Below the pieces are notes generated by a model. It saw only the letters and a program-made list of their open reading frames with translations, was not told the DNA's origin and searched no databases. From a virus: a DNA stretch of 23,799 nt. Within the stretch, counting starts at the first letter, position 1. Every line of letters starts with the position of its first letter. Positions 1 to 7,198 of the stretch are shown piece by piece. The stretch lies in IMG/VR virus record IMGVR_UViG_3300032020_000049, positions 1 through 23,799 of that record; one strand, 5' to 3'. The translations under genes were made by a program, and so were the position numbers.

Positions 1-2
1 TC

Positions 3-257
3 GACTTAACTGGATGCTCGGCAAAATTACAGCTAATCGAAAGAGACACGGGAATCGTGATTCTAACTAAAACTGCAACAATATTGAGTCCCCCAACAAA
101 CGGACAAGTGCAATATGACTGGGAAACAGGCGAAACAAAAGTGGAAAAAGACAAATATAAAATAAGATTCGAAATCACATTCAGCGACACAAAATCGCAA
201 AGTTTCCCAGTAGACGACAATCTCTACATAACGTTCGCTAATAAGGAGGGAACTTAA
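3..257 (+). CDS. BppU-N-like baseplate/adhesin domain protein, 5' partial
   Basis: The frame is open from the window edge, so the start lies outside; 84 residues plus stop are visible. It begins DLTGCSAKLQL and contains GQVQYDW followed by YKIRFEITFSD and FPVDD. This is the usual pattern of the immunoglobulin-like N-terminal domain of phage baseplate upper proteins (BppU-N type): a DLTG turn, a YdWt strand, and a final strand carrying fP.d. A GTG at 57 exists but would remove the first strand of the domain, so I read the gene as entering from outside. Its stop overlaps the next start (TAATG at 255-259), and AAGGAGG at 244-250 serves that next gene. Its position just before a neck gene is unusual for a baseplate domain; it may be an Ig-like decoration of the neck or head. 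The family assignment rests on pattern recognition only. Confidence 0.6.
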   Translation, partial: DLTGCSAKLQLIERDTGIVILTKTATILSPPTNGQVQYDWETGETKVEKDKYKIRFEITFSDTKSQSFPVDDNLYITFANKEGT

Positions 258-1417
258 TGGAACTTTTCGAAACAAAACTAGGAAAATGGATTCAAGAAAC
301 AAGCGGAGAACTACACGGCGAAGGCACCAGAGCATACGCCGTAGCGGGTGAAGAAACGGACGTAAACTACACGGCGCAAGCAACCTTACGCCTTGTGAAA
401 GGAACCAAAGCATCCATAATCGGGTTCCACATTTCGTTGCCGACGGAAAAATACGTGGAATTCGTATTAGATTCCGTAACCAATAAAGTGTTACTGGATA
501 AGATAGAAGGAATAACAAGGACAAACATCAAAGAACAAGCATACACAATAAAAGTGAACACCGACTATACATGCGAACTTTCCATAACAATCAACTTGAT
601 AATGTGCAAAATCAATGGGGCAATCGTGATAAAACAAGCTCCGCCGACGGGATATACAGCGGGTAGATACGGGTTTGGACACGACGGCACATTAACTACA
701 GACTATAGCATCTTCAACAAAATATACGTTCAAAAAGCAAACCACTACACAACTGTTTCCACTTTGATCTCTTGTATCCGCTCAGTAGATCCGAAAGAAC
801 TGGTGGGAAAAGACGGAACAGTACAAGACTACTTCGACTATTTAACAACCCTCATTGAACAGTCCAGCAGATTCATAGACGGAGAAACGCAACGAGAAAC
901 AAATTTCTTCGAGGAAGGCGGACTATCGTTGATAGAATACTTTAGCGGAATAGGATCGCCGACGCCCACGGGATTATACGAATTTACAGAACAAGCAGAG
1001 GCGTGGCAAACAAAGGCGGCTTCGCTGTTTCTAACACAACGCCCCGTTTTGAGCATAACAAAAATAGAAGAAAACTCGGCGGAAATCGGTGATGTTGATG
1101 TTTGGACAGAAATAACCAAATACAGATGGTTCACACACGGCGAAATCGTGTTCGCTTCAGGCTCAATTCCTGCTAAAGGAACAAAAAATGTACGAGTAAC
1201 ATACAAGGGCGGATACAACAAAACTCCCATAGACATTCAAATGGCTTGCACGAGGCTGATTGTGAACATGATTCACAAGACAATAAGCGACCGCACAGCA
1301 GCATTCGTGAGTTTCGCAAGACCAACTGCTGTTAATTTTTCCATGCCAGAAGTGCTTACTCCAGACATTAGAGGAGTTCTGTTGAGATACAGACTACTAG
1401 GATTTGGTGAGTTTTAA
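257..1417 (+). CDS. Head-tail connector (gp6-like) fused to N-terminal lectin-like domain
   Basis: This 386-residue protein has two parts. Residues about 1-165 are beta-rich, with the spacing of a LamG/concanavalin-like jelly roll (ELFETKLGKWIQ, YAVAGEETDVNY, GRYGFGHDG). Residues about 190-386 resemble phage gp6-like head-tail connectors: a helical start (QDYFDYLTTLIEQSSRFIDG), a beta region, and the family-typical end VRVTYKGGYNKTPIDIQMAC followed by a long helix. A connector alone is usually 100-200 residues, so about 180 residues are additional. It would sit at the neck under the portal and could display the lectin-like domain as a collar or whisker. An AGGAGG site precedes the ATG. A homing endonuclease gene follows directly at 1418. 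The connector half is fairly secure; the lectin half is inferred from strand pattern. Confidence 0.7.
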   Translation: MELFETKLGKWIQETSGELHGEGTRAYAVAGEETDVNYTAQATLRLVKGTKASIIGFHISLPTEKYVEFVLDSVTNKVLLDKIEGITRTNIKEQAYTIKVNTDYTCELSITINLIMCKINGAIVIKQAPPTGYTAGRYGFGHDGTLTTDYSIFNKIYVQKANHYTTVSTLISCIRSVDPKELVGKDGTVQDYFDYLTTLIEQSSRFIDGETQRETNFFEEGGLSLIEYFSGIGSPTPTGLYEFTEQAEAWQTKAASLFLTQRPVLSITKIEENSAEIGDVDVWTEITKYRWFTHGEIVFASGSIPAKGTKNVRVTYKGGYNKTPIDIQMACTRLIVNMIHKTISDRTAAFVSFARPTAVNFSMPEVLTPDIRGVLLRYRLLGFGEF

Positions 1418-1870
1418 ATGATTAATTTTCCAAACGAAGAAAGTCAATGGATTTGGTTAGCAGGTATCATAGACTGTGATGCAACTATATCATTATCTAA
1501 GGTGAAGGCAAAAACACGAAGTGGAATCGGATGGAAACCTGTAGTTCAATTCAATCAAACCAGTGAAACATTCATAAAAGGAATACAAGAAACTGTTGGT
1601 TATGGACAAGTTATAAAAGTAAATTATGCAAAACCTAGAAAATGTCAATGGGTATATGTCGTAACGGCTAATCCAATTCGCTGGGTTCTTCCCAAAATTG
1701 TTCCGTTTCTTTTAAAGAAAAAAGAACAAGCAATATTGCTTTTAGAAGCATTAGACTTGATAAAACAACATCGTTCTTGTCATACACATAATATTGCTAG
1801 ATTAGAAGAGATTTATAAAAAATTAAGAAGTCTCCATGAAAAAGGATGTGCTAAATTTGGAAGATATTGA
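1418..1870 (+). CDS. LAGLIDADG homing endonuclease, single motif, free-standing
   Basis: This 150-residue protein carries the LAGLIDADG helix as LAGIIDCDA (residues 14-22), preceded by WIW and followed by a beta strand, as in homing endonucleases. There is a single motif, so it would act as a homodimer. The middle acidic position is Asp (IIDCD), so the catalytic acid is present. The rest (WKPVVQFNQTSE, YVVTANPIRWVLPKIVPFLL, then basic helices) fits the short single-domain form of this family. It begins one base after the connector stop and runs 35 bases into the start of the next tail gene. That placement suggests insertion at a gene junction with the downstream start reused. Its codons are visibly more A+T-rich than those of its neighbours, consistent with separate origin. 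It is not inside an intron or intein that I can see. Confidence 0.85.
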   Translation: MINFPNEESQWIWLAGIIDCDATISLSKVKAKTRSGIGWKPVVQFNQTSETFIKGIQETVGYGQVIKVNYAKPRKCQWVYVVTANPIRWVLPKIVPFLLKKKEQAILLLEALDLIKQHRSCHTHNIARLEEIYKKLRSLHEKGCAKFGRY

Positions 1871-2303
1871 GTTACAGCTTCTCAACCTTCTGCAAACGAA
1901 TTGGAGCGTCGAAAAAGACACCACGATTTTCCACCGCAACATGCGTCGAGTTGAAGGGATCCTCACTCAACCCAACGTCATAATCAAAGAAGAAACAGAC
2001 GTGAATAGATGGGACACAGAAGGATCGGGCGAGTGCCTAGCACTCATAACAGTAAAAATCAGGATGCAAGCAAAATCAACAACGAACGAGTCCGTCGAAG
2101 AAACTAAAGAATTGAAGCATAAGTTCATAGAAGAAATCTACGACATTCTCAAAAAGGTTAACAATGGAGACTTGAAAACTCCAGAAGGATGGGAATGGGG
2201 CTACATCACACGTCGAGTGAACGAGGACTTATTTGATGTTGAACCGCCCATGCTCGGAGAAGGTCTCAACATTACGATAGCTTATCAGAGGACAAGCAAA
2301 TGA
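1836..2303 (+). CDS. Putative tail terminator / neck protein
   Basis: This 155-residue protein lies between the connector and the gp10-like gene, where tailed phages encode head or tail completion proteins. It has an N-terminal helix (LEDIELQLLNLLQTNW), an alternating beta middle (CLALITVKIRMQAK), a helix (KHKFIEEIYDILKK) and a final strand (GEGLNITIAYQR). This alpha-beta plan and the ending in a YQ strand resemble tail terminator proteins that cap the tail tube, but no diagnostic motif is visible. The ATG at 1836 lies inside the end of the homing endonuclease gene, so the first dozen residues may have been shaped by that insertion. The stop overlaps the next start (ATGA at 2300). The role is mostly inferred from gene order. 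Confidence 0.5.
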   Translation: MKKDVLNLEDIELQLLNLLQTNWSVEKDTTIFHRNMRRVEGILTQPNVIIKEETDVNRWDTEGSGECLALITVKIRMQAKSTTNESVEETKELKHKFIEEIYDILKKVNNGDLKTPEGWEWGYITRRVNEDLFDVEPPMLGEGLNITIAYQRTSK

Positions 2304-2776
2304 GTTCAATACAAATCCTGACTCCAGACCATGAATTTGTGTTCCAGCAACTTCAACTTATGGGTGAAATGGCTCCAGTCAAGTTGGACATGGTACTGCA
2401 AAGGCTTTGCGCCATCTTGGAAGGCGGCATAAAGAATTTGATTATGTCTGAAACACACGGAACAGGCTTAACCGCCTCAAGCATCGAAACAAGAAAAGAA
2501 GGAGAACTCGAATACGGCGTAGGCTCTTACACGCGCGGAAATATTCTAAGATTCCTCGACGCTGGAACGGGCATCTACAGAAGCGGCAAAGCAATATTCA
2601 TAACTCCCGTCGCTGCCAGAGCGTTGCGTTTTATATCTAAAGAAACGGGAGATCTCGTTTTTGCAAAATATTGCATTGTCCTTGGCATAATTCCTCACAA
2701 TTTCCTTATTCGAGCCGTTTATTCGAGCATTAACGAGTTAGACGCAATATTGAAAGAGGAGATGGAAAAAACATGA
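2300..2776 (+). CDS. HK97 gp10-like tail completion protein
   Basis: This 158-residue protein matches the pattern of HK97 gp10-like proteins: a helical N-terminus (KLDMVLQRLCAILEGG), a central hairpin with a glycine pair (EYGVGSYTRG), then FLDAGTGIY, ITPVAARALRF, FAK and the family-typical C-terminal PHNFLIRAV followed by a helix. In the family this protein works at the head-tail or tail-terminus interface during morphogenesis. It starts by an ATGA overlap with the preceding gene and ends in an ATGA overlap with a 19-codon frame leading to the tail tube gene. Its length is slightly above the typical 110-150. Confidence 0.72.
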   Translation: MSSIQILTPDHEFVFQQLQLMGEMAPVKLDMVLQRLCAILEGGIKNLIMSETHGTGLTASSIETRKEGELEYGVGSYTRGNILRFLDAGTGIYRSGKAIFITPVAARALRFISKETGDLVFAKYCIVLGIIPHNFLIRAVYSSINELDAILKEEMEKT

Positions 2777-2832
2777 TAGAATCACATTCCTTAAATGAAA
2801 AAGGAAAACATAAGGAGGTATTTGAAAAATGA
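2773..2832 (+). CDS. 19-residue coupled leader ORF before tail tube gene
   Basis: A tiny frame (begins MIESHSLNEK, ends VFEK) starts by ATGA overlap with the end of the gp10-like gene (2773-2776) and stops by ATGA overlap with the tail tube start (2829-2832). It fills what would otherwise be the only untranslated gap here, and it contains the strong AAGGAGG of the tail tube gene within its own codons. It may keep ribosomes on the message and pass them to the highly expressed tail tube gene. No protein function is proposed. The double overlap could be chance. Confidence 0.35.
   Translation: MIESHSLNEKGKHKEVFEK
2812..2818 (+). promoter_or_regulatory. Strong Shine-Dalgarno of tail tube gene
   Basis: AAGGAGG lies 10 bases before the ATG at 2829. 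It is one of the best ribosome binding sites in the window, fitting the high copy number needed for the tail tube protein, and it supports that start. Confidence 0.8.
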
Positions 2833-3653
2833 GCATAGCGTATGGAGATAAATACAAAATAAATCGTTTCGCAACCCCAACATACTATGGATTAGGAGGA
2901 ACCGTGATGACAGCAACAATAGATCCAGACGCGGAAATCGCAACTGAAGTCGGCTGCGGCGAAGGAACACGGGCAATCGCATTCCGAAAAATCACAGCCG
3001 TGCGCCCCAAAGTTTCGTGGACTCAAAACGTGCGAAAACTCACAGACTATCTCACAACCTACGCATTGATAACCGCAGAAGGAGCAGTTCCAGCACATAA
3101 CCTAGCACTAGATGAAGGCGGTGGTGGACTGCACTTGTTCACAGATTGCAAAGTAAATACATGCAGAATCACGATTCGCCAAATGGAAAGCATCAAGGCG
3201 GCGTTGGAAGTTCTCGCAAAAGACCGTTCAACCCAAACCACATGGACATTCGTGAAAGCAACGGAAGAAGCAATGTATAAGACAGCACTAACGACATTGA
3301 GCATCGGCGGAACACCAGAAACAAAATGGCAAGAAGTCGAATTCGGAGTCGACAACAACGTGATACAAGAAATTTTAGGCGTTGCAATAAAGCCAACAGA
3401 AGTCGGCGAACGCCAAGCTCTCTACAGCGGACACATCATAAGGGCGGTGGCACAAGCAAGCCTAGTGTCAGACGTTATTGCTGGAACACCAAAAACAATC
3501 GAGATAGCTCTAACGGACAATGCAACAACTCCAGTAACTAAAACTTTCACTTTCGCCAACGCAGAACTGAGGCGCTCGCAAGTGCAAGCAAGAGGATTGG
3601 ACATGGTGATCGAACGCATCGAATGGGAAGCAAAAACGATGGTGATAACGTAA
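2829..3653 (+). CDS. Major tail tube protein
   Basis: This 274-residue beta-rich protein lies between the tail completion gene and the tail chaperone, the normal place of the siphovirus major tail protein. Its N-terminal part has a fixed-pattern beta region (KITAVRPKVSW), followed by a long loop, a sheet with a helix (MESIKAALEVLAK), and a C-terminal beta domain (KTIEIALTDN, VTKTFTFANAELR). Length and plan fit tail tube proteins, which form stacked hexamer rings. It has the strong AAGGAGG upstream, as expected for an abundant structural protein. Its stop overlaps the next ATG (TAATG at 3651). No catalytic motif is present. The call rests on position, size and fold pattern. Confidence 0.72.
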   Translation: MSIAYGDKYKINRFATPTYYGLGGTVMTATIDPDAEIATEVGCGEGTRAIAFRKITAVRPKVSWTQNVRKLTDYLTTYALITAEGAVPAHNLALDEGGGGLHLFTDCKVNTCRITIRQMESIKAALEVLAKDRSTQTTWTFVKATEEAMYKTALTTLSIGGTPETKWQEVEFGVDNNVIQEILGVAIKPTEVGERQALYSGHIIRAVAQASLVSDVIAGTPKTIEIALTDNATTPVTKTFTFANAELRRSQVQARGLDMVIERIEWEAKTMVIT

Positions 3654-4039
3654 TGAAAATAAAATTCACCGTCGTCAAAGGCAAAACTTCCACCCCATCA
3701 GAAATCAGCATCGGTGAAGACTGGAAACCTGAAGTCTACGGCGAATACGAAGTTAAGGAACTAACGGCGCAAGACGGAATCGACGCGTTAAACGAACTCG
3801 TGTCGGAACTCACCGAACCCGAACGCATAACGCCAGCAGTATACAAACAAAAACTGTTGCAAAAAGCAGTAATCCACAACGGCAAAACATTCAAAATTGA
3901 AAACTTCAGTCAAATCCCAAATAAACTCTACAACATGTTGCTCGCAGCAAACGAACGATTAAACAACATCAGCGACGAAGAAGCCCGTTTTTTACTGTCG
4001 CCGTCTTCCTCAAACAACCCGTCTTCCATCCCGCCATAA
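3653..4039 (+). CDS. Tail assembly chaperone, unshifted product (gpG-like)
   Basis: The ATG at 3653 overlaps the tail tube stop and gives a 128-residue acidic protein (starts MKIKFTVVKG, ends in a serine/proline-rich tail). An in-frame start 30 bases upstream would lie inside the tail tube gene and is unlikely. Gene order (tail tube, this gene, tape measure) is that of the G/GT tail assembly chaperone pair of lambda-like phages, which coats the tape measure before tube polymerisation. Residues 33-113 (EYEVKELTAQDGIDALNELV onward) look like the typical helical chaperone body. The serine/proline tail after residue 114 is low-complexity, as expected if it is only the read-on after a missed frameshift. 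See the slip site and fused product. Confidence 0.75.
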   Translation: MKIKFTVVKGKTSTPSEISIGEDWKPEVYGEYEVKELTAQDGIDALNELVSELTEPERITPAVYKQKLLQKAVIHNGKTFKIENFSQIPNKLYNMLLAANERLNNISDEEARFLLSPSSSNNPSSIPP

Positions 4040-4158
4040 AACTGTACATCGCCACTAAAGAATTGGGATTGCAAATGGATCCCCAAAAAATTTCCCTGCG
4101 GTTATTTACGCAGTTAGAAAGGATAAATGAAGCGAGGAAAATGAAATGGCAGACTTAA
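3653..4158 (+). CDS. Tail assembly chaperone, -1 frameshift fusion (gpGT-like)
   Basis: If ribosomes slip back one base at TTTTTTA (3988-3994), translation leaves the first frame after residue 114 and continues from 3994 in the -1 frame for 54 codons to a TAA at 4156-4158, giving about 168 residues. The added part reads like real protein (FLKQPVFHPAIKLYIATKEL, then LRLFTQLERINEARK), with a helical C-terminus. It fills the 106 bases between the unshifted stop and the tape measure start that no other frame explains. It ends 13 bases inside the tape measure gene, the arrangement known for G/GT pairs. The T part binds tail tube subunits in lambda; the same role is inferred here. Confidence 0.78.
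3988..3994 (+). promoter_or_regulatory. Programmed -1 ribosomal frameshift site
   Basis: The heptamer T TTT TTA is in the correct phase (zero-frame codons TTT at 3989 and TTA at 3992). It matches the X XXY YYZ rule for tandem slippage, being the U UUU UUA used in several viral frameshifts. The zero-frame stop is 43 bases downstream. I do not see a strong hairpin or Shine-Dalgarno stimulator nearby by eye. Confidence 0.8.
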
Positions 4159-5084
4159 CATACAGACTCGTATTACGCGCCACATTCGAAGGACGCGAAC
4201 AACTAGACCAAGCTGTGCAGGAATTGGAGAAAATCCAGTTTCAAGGTGCGAAAGTAGGTGTAAGCGTCCAACAAGGAGGAGCACGAGCGGGTGAGGGACT
4301 GCAAGGCATCGCCCGCAGTGCGATGAGTATTGGATTTATGTTCAACATGGTCGAATCCGCTTGGATGCGACAGACGATGGCTTCGATAATGGCTGCGAAC
4401 GCTCAAGACCGCTACAACAGCGCAGTCGCCCGCTTTGGTGTAAAGAGTGAAGAAGCACAGCGGGCAGCGAGACAGTTGACTCAGGAAATGCAGTATCTCG
4501 ATGCCGCTAACATGCGAGCAAACGTGAGCATGGGACTCATGGCAGGAACGCTTCTCATTTCAACTGACCTTTTAAAGAAAGAAAGTTGGGCGACAATAGC
4601 TTCAACAGCATCTAAAACTTACCACACTATAGCCACAAAACTTAACACGATTGCAACGGGTGAAAACATACTAACGAAGATAGCACATAAAGCTGTCACA
4701 ATAGCGTCCACAGCCATAGAGTGGTTAGAAAACGCGGCTTTACAAGCACAAATAATTCTTAGAGGAACGTTAAGTATGGGACTCTTAGTTCCCGCAATGA
4801 TCGTGGGAGCCGCAGCCGCAGCGGGAATCGCTGGATATTCCATGGGACAATCGAAACAAGAAGGCGGACACATTCCACAGACAGGCATGTATCTACTACA
4901 CGAAGGTGAATACGTGCTTCCAAAAACAAACATGGGAACAAGCATTCAAACAACAAGTTTGGAAACATCGAAAGTCGAAGTGTTCAGCATCCAATCAGAC
5001 ATTCACGTTGAAACCGACCTTGAACGGGCATTAACAATTCAGAACAAGAAAATAGTAAGCGAATGGAAGAGGATGCGCCCATGA
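4146..5084 (+). CDS. Tape measure protein (short)
   Basis: This 312-residue protein directly follows the tail chaperone, the normal place of the tape measure, and overlaps its frameshifted end. It is helical in the first 180 residues, with alanine- and glutamine-rich segments (NSAVARFGVKSEEAQRAARQ). A hydrophobic glycine/alanine-rich stretch follows near residues 205-235 (LLVPAMIVGAAAAAGIAGY). The C-terminus has the phage tape-measure signature GGHIPQTGMYLLHEGEYVLP, then a beta segment and a final helix. The length is at the low end for the family. At about 0.15 nm per residue it would set a tail of roughly 45-47 nm, unless the next protein contributes. It ends by ATGA overlap with the repeat protein. 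Confidence 0.75.
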   Translation: MADLTYRLVLRATFEGREQLDQAVQELEKIQFQGAKVGVSVQQGGARAGEGLQGIARSAMSIGFMFNMVESAWMRQTMASIMAANAQDRYNSAVARFGVKSEEAQRAARQLTQEMQYLDAANMRANVSMGLMAGTLLISTDLLKKESWATIASTASKTYHTIATKLNTIATGENILTKIAHKAVTIASTAIEWLENAALQAQIILRGTLSMGLLVPAMIVGAAAAAGIAGYSMGQSKQEGGHIPQTGMYLLHEGEYVLPKTNMGTSIQTTSLETSKVEVFSIQSDIHVETDLERALTIQNKKIVSEWKRMRP

Positions 5085-6856
5085 GAAAACTTCCACGACA
5101 CATCCACTATTTAGAAGAATCTTCCCCAGTCTATCAGTCCATAACTTCACAAGACTGGATTCCACAAATTGACTGGGCAAAATTAGCAACCACAATACAG
5201 GACACAATAACCGCTGCAGGAGCATGGATAACCAGCGTACTAAAAACCATTTATGACGCTGGAGCCGTAGCGTGGACGACACTTGCAACAGCCGTTCAGA
5301 ATACGATAACCGCTGCAGGTGCATGGATAGGCACAGTCGTCGAAACGATAAAGACTCTTGGCAAAGTGGCATGGGATGTACTAACAACAACTTTACAAAA
5401 CACGATAAATGCCGCTGGAGCGTGGATAGGTACAGTCATTGAAACAATAAAAATTGCTGGAGCTGTGGCATGGGCACATCTTGCAGCGGCTTTACAAACC
5501 ATAATAAATAATGCTGCTGCGTGGATTGGAACCGTAGTTGAAACCATAAAAACCGCAGGAAAAGTTGCGTGGGATGTGTTGACAACAACCCTTCAAACCA
5601 CGATAAATGCCGCTGGGGCGTGGATTGGATCTGTTATTGAAACAATAAAAATTGCTGGAAACGTGGCTTGGGCAGTATTATCGACATCCGTACAAAACAT
5701 AATAAATACTGCAGGAGCGTGGATCGGCACAATTATTGAAAGCATAAAGACTGCTGGCGCAGTTGCAACCACATATCTGTCGGGCGTTATTCAGTCAGCA
5801 CAAATGGCATTATCTAGTTTCGCAGACGGCTTCTTCGCAGGAGCCAGTGGACTAGCAAAGTTTGTAACCGACTTTTTCAGTGGCGCAACGGGTAGAGCCA
5901 AATTTGCAAACGACTTAGCATTGCCATTCACAAAACTCGAAGCTGTCCCATACAAACTTCCCACTTCCGCATACAACTACATCGTGAATCCGAGCTACGA
6001 ATATGGTACTTGGGGCGGAAGCGAAACGCAAAGTGAAGATTATGCCAAATTCGGCAAGTATTCTGCGAAAATCGTGGCGTCAGGCGCAACGCTATCTAGT
6101 GGATATTCAAACTTCGTAAATGTACGAGGACTATCAACCATAACTGTTTCTGTGTGGCTTAAAATAACAAGTTATGTTTCGGGAAATTTAGCTACAAGAA
6201 TATATTATTACAATTCCGCCAAAACGGAACTTGGTTGGGAATGGAGTGGTTCATTAGGTGCCATTACAGATTGGACACGAGTGGAAATAACGAAAACGTC
6301 TTTTCCAGCGAACACCTGTTTCATTCGTGTCTGTTTTCTTGCCGCCCTTACTCCAATCTTCACAGGATACGTAGATGGCTGGCAATTCCACGCGGGCGAC
6401 CAGATTCCAGCGTTCCAAGACTTCACCGCATACAGTTTCAACTGGTGCCCCGAAAAGATAGAGACTTCTCTCGCAACTGATACGTCATGGTCAAGCGATA
6501 CATGGACGACCGTATTAACGTTGCCTTTCGATTGTGATTCCACTATGTTGTGTTTGGTTTTCGTCTATGCTCAAAGCCAAGTCGTAAGACCGACAGAAGG
6601 CATAGCCATTGCATATTTTAGACTTCTTTTAGACGATAGTGAAATGCCCATAACTAATGGATGGATTGGTTCAAATCAATGTCACGCAAATCAACAATTA
6701 ACAGGAGATTACAGTTTACATACAATTGCAATAGTAGTCAAAGGCACACACAACATAAAACTACAAATGAAATGTTATGCCTCGTCTATGATAGTTTATG
6801 CCTACAATAGAAGGCTTTCCGTTTTAAAAGGCTTCTACAACGGAGGCACAACCTAA
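5081..6856 (+). CDS. Tail tip / tail-length protein with 33-residue repeats and C-terminal binding domain
   Basis: I place the start at the ATG at 5081, which overlaps the tape measure stop (ATGA); an ATG at 5063 is in frame but deeper in the overlap. The 591-residue product has three parts. Residues 32-229 are six tandem 33-residue repeats with consensus AAGAWIGTVxETIKxAGxVA, followed by a degenerate seventh. Then comes a hydrophobic alanine/phenylalanine-rich linker. Residues about 300-445 form a beta domain of galactose-binding/CBM type (NPSYEYGTWGG, then YAKFGKYSAKI, and YVDGWQF at its end), followed by about 145 beta-rich residues. The repeat period of 3 x 11 with conserved Trp resembles the repeat habit of tape measure proteins. 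It may be a distal tail or tip component that carries the receptor-binding domain. Role inferred from order and domains. Confidence 0.6.
   Translation: MRKLPRHIHYLEESSPVYQSITSQDWIPQIDWAKLATTIQDTITAAGAWITSVLKTIYDAGAVAWTTLATAVQNTITAAGAWIGTVVETIKTLGKVAWDVLTTTLQNTINAAGAWIGTVIETIKIAGAVAWAHLAAALQTIINNAAAWIGTVVETIKTAGKVAWDVLTTTLQTTINAAGAWIGSVIETIKIAGNVAWAVLSTSVQNIINTAGAWIGTIIESIKTAGAVATTYLSGVIQSAQMALSSFADGFFAGASGLAKFVTDFFSGATGRAKFANDLALPFTKLEAVPYKLPTSAYNYIVNPSYEYGTWGGSETQSEDYAKFGKYSAKIVASGATLSSGYSNFVNVRGLSTITVSVWLKITSYVSGNLATRIYYYNSAKTELGWEWSGSLGAITDWTRVEITKTSFPANTCFIRVCFLAALTPIFTGYVDGWQFHAGDQIPAFQDFTAYSFNWCPEKIETSLATDTSWSSDTWTTVLTLPFDCDSTMLCLVFVYAQSQVVRPTEGIAIAYFRLLLDDSEMPITNGWIGSNQCHANQQLTGDYSLHTIAIVVKGTHNIKLQMKCYASSMIVYAYNRRLSVLKGFYNGGTT
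5174..5767 (+). repeat. Six tandem 99-bp in-frame repeats (33 residues each)
   Basis: Units start at 5174, 5273, 5372, 5471, 5570 and 5669, each beginning with a Trp codon, and the second Trp falls at repeat position 18 (AAGAWIG). DNA identity is partial with many synonymous changes, so the copies are old or selected at protein level. A degenerate seventh unit follows from 5768. Units 3 and 5 are especially alike (WDVLTTTLQ start), as are units 2, 4 and 6 in part, which hints at duplication of a two-unit block. Confidence 0.9.
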
Positions 6857-7198
6857 ATGAAAACAACAACACACGAAAACTTAGAAATCGAAAACTTTGA
6901 AAATTGGTATAACACCATACACAAACAACATCCCAAAATCTTAGGCGCAGAATGGGATAAAAAACGTAAAACACTCAAGATTTTCTATGAAGACAATGCA
7001 ACAGAATTAACCACAGAAGAATTGAAAAACATCCAAATCCCCACGCTTTTACGATTCAGAAAAAAGTTTCCGCAAATAGACATTCCAAACACAACGACAA
7101 TAAATGAAAACGAATTTTTAGTAGAAACTTTCGATATTACAGACATCCGCAAAAAAGTTAAAGAAAAATATCCAGAATTTGAGGAAGTATCAGAATGA
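6857..7198 (+). CDS. Hypothetical protein in tail operon
   Basis: This 113-residue charged protein (starts MKTTTHENLEIENFENWYN) begins immediately after the repeat protein's stop and ends by ATGA overlap with the hub gene. It shows a helix, two strands (KTLKIFYEDN), a helix (EELKNIQIPTLLRFRKKF) and a lysine/glutamate-rich C-terminal helix. No signal peptide, membrane segment or motif is visible. Its position between two tail proteins suggests a small baseplate or assembly factor, but I do not recognise a family. Confidence 0.55.
   Translation: MKTTTHENLEIENFENWYNTIHKQHPKILGAEWDKKRKTLKIFYEDNATELTTEELKNIQIPTLLRFRKKFPQIDIPNTTTINENEFLVETFDITDIRKKVKEKYPEFEEVSE

Noticed and set aside
63-524. Long open frame on the minus strand opposite the first genes
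   Set aside because: It is antisense to the well-supported BppU-like and connector genes, has no ribosome site, and its composition is that of a codon shadow.
5174-5767. CRISPR-like or satellite array suggested by 99-bp periodicity
   Set aside because: The period is a multiple of three, the frame is open throughout, and changes are largely synonymous: these are coding repeats.
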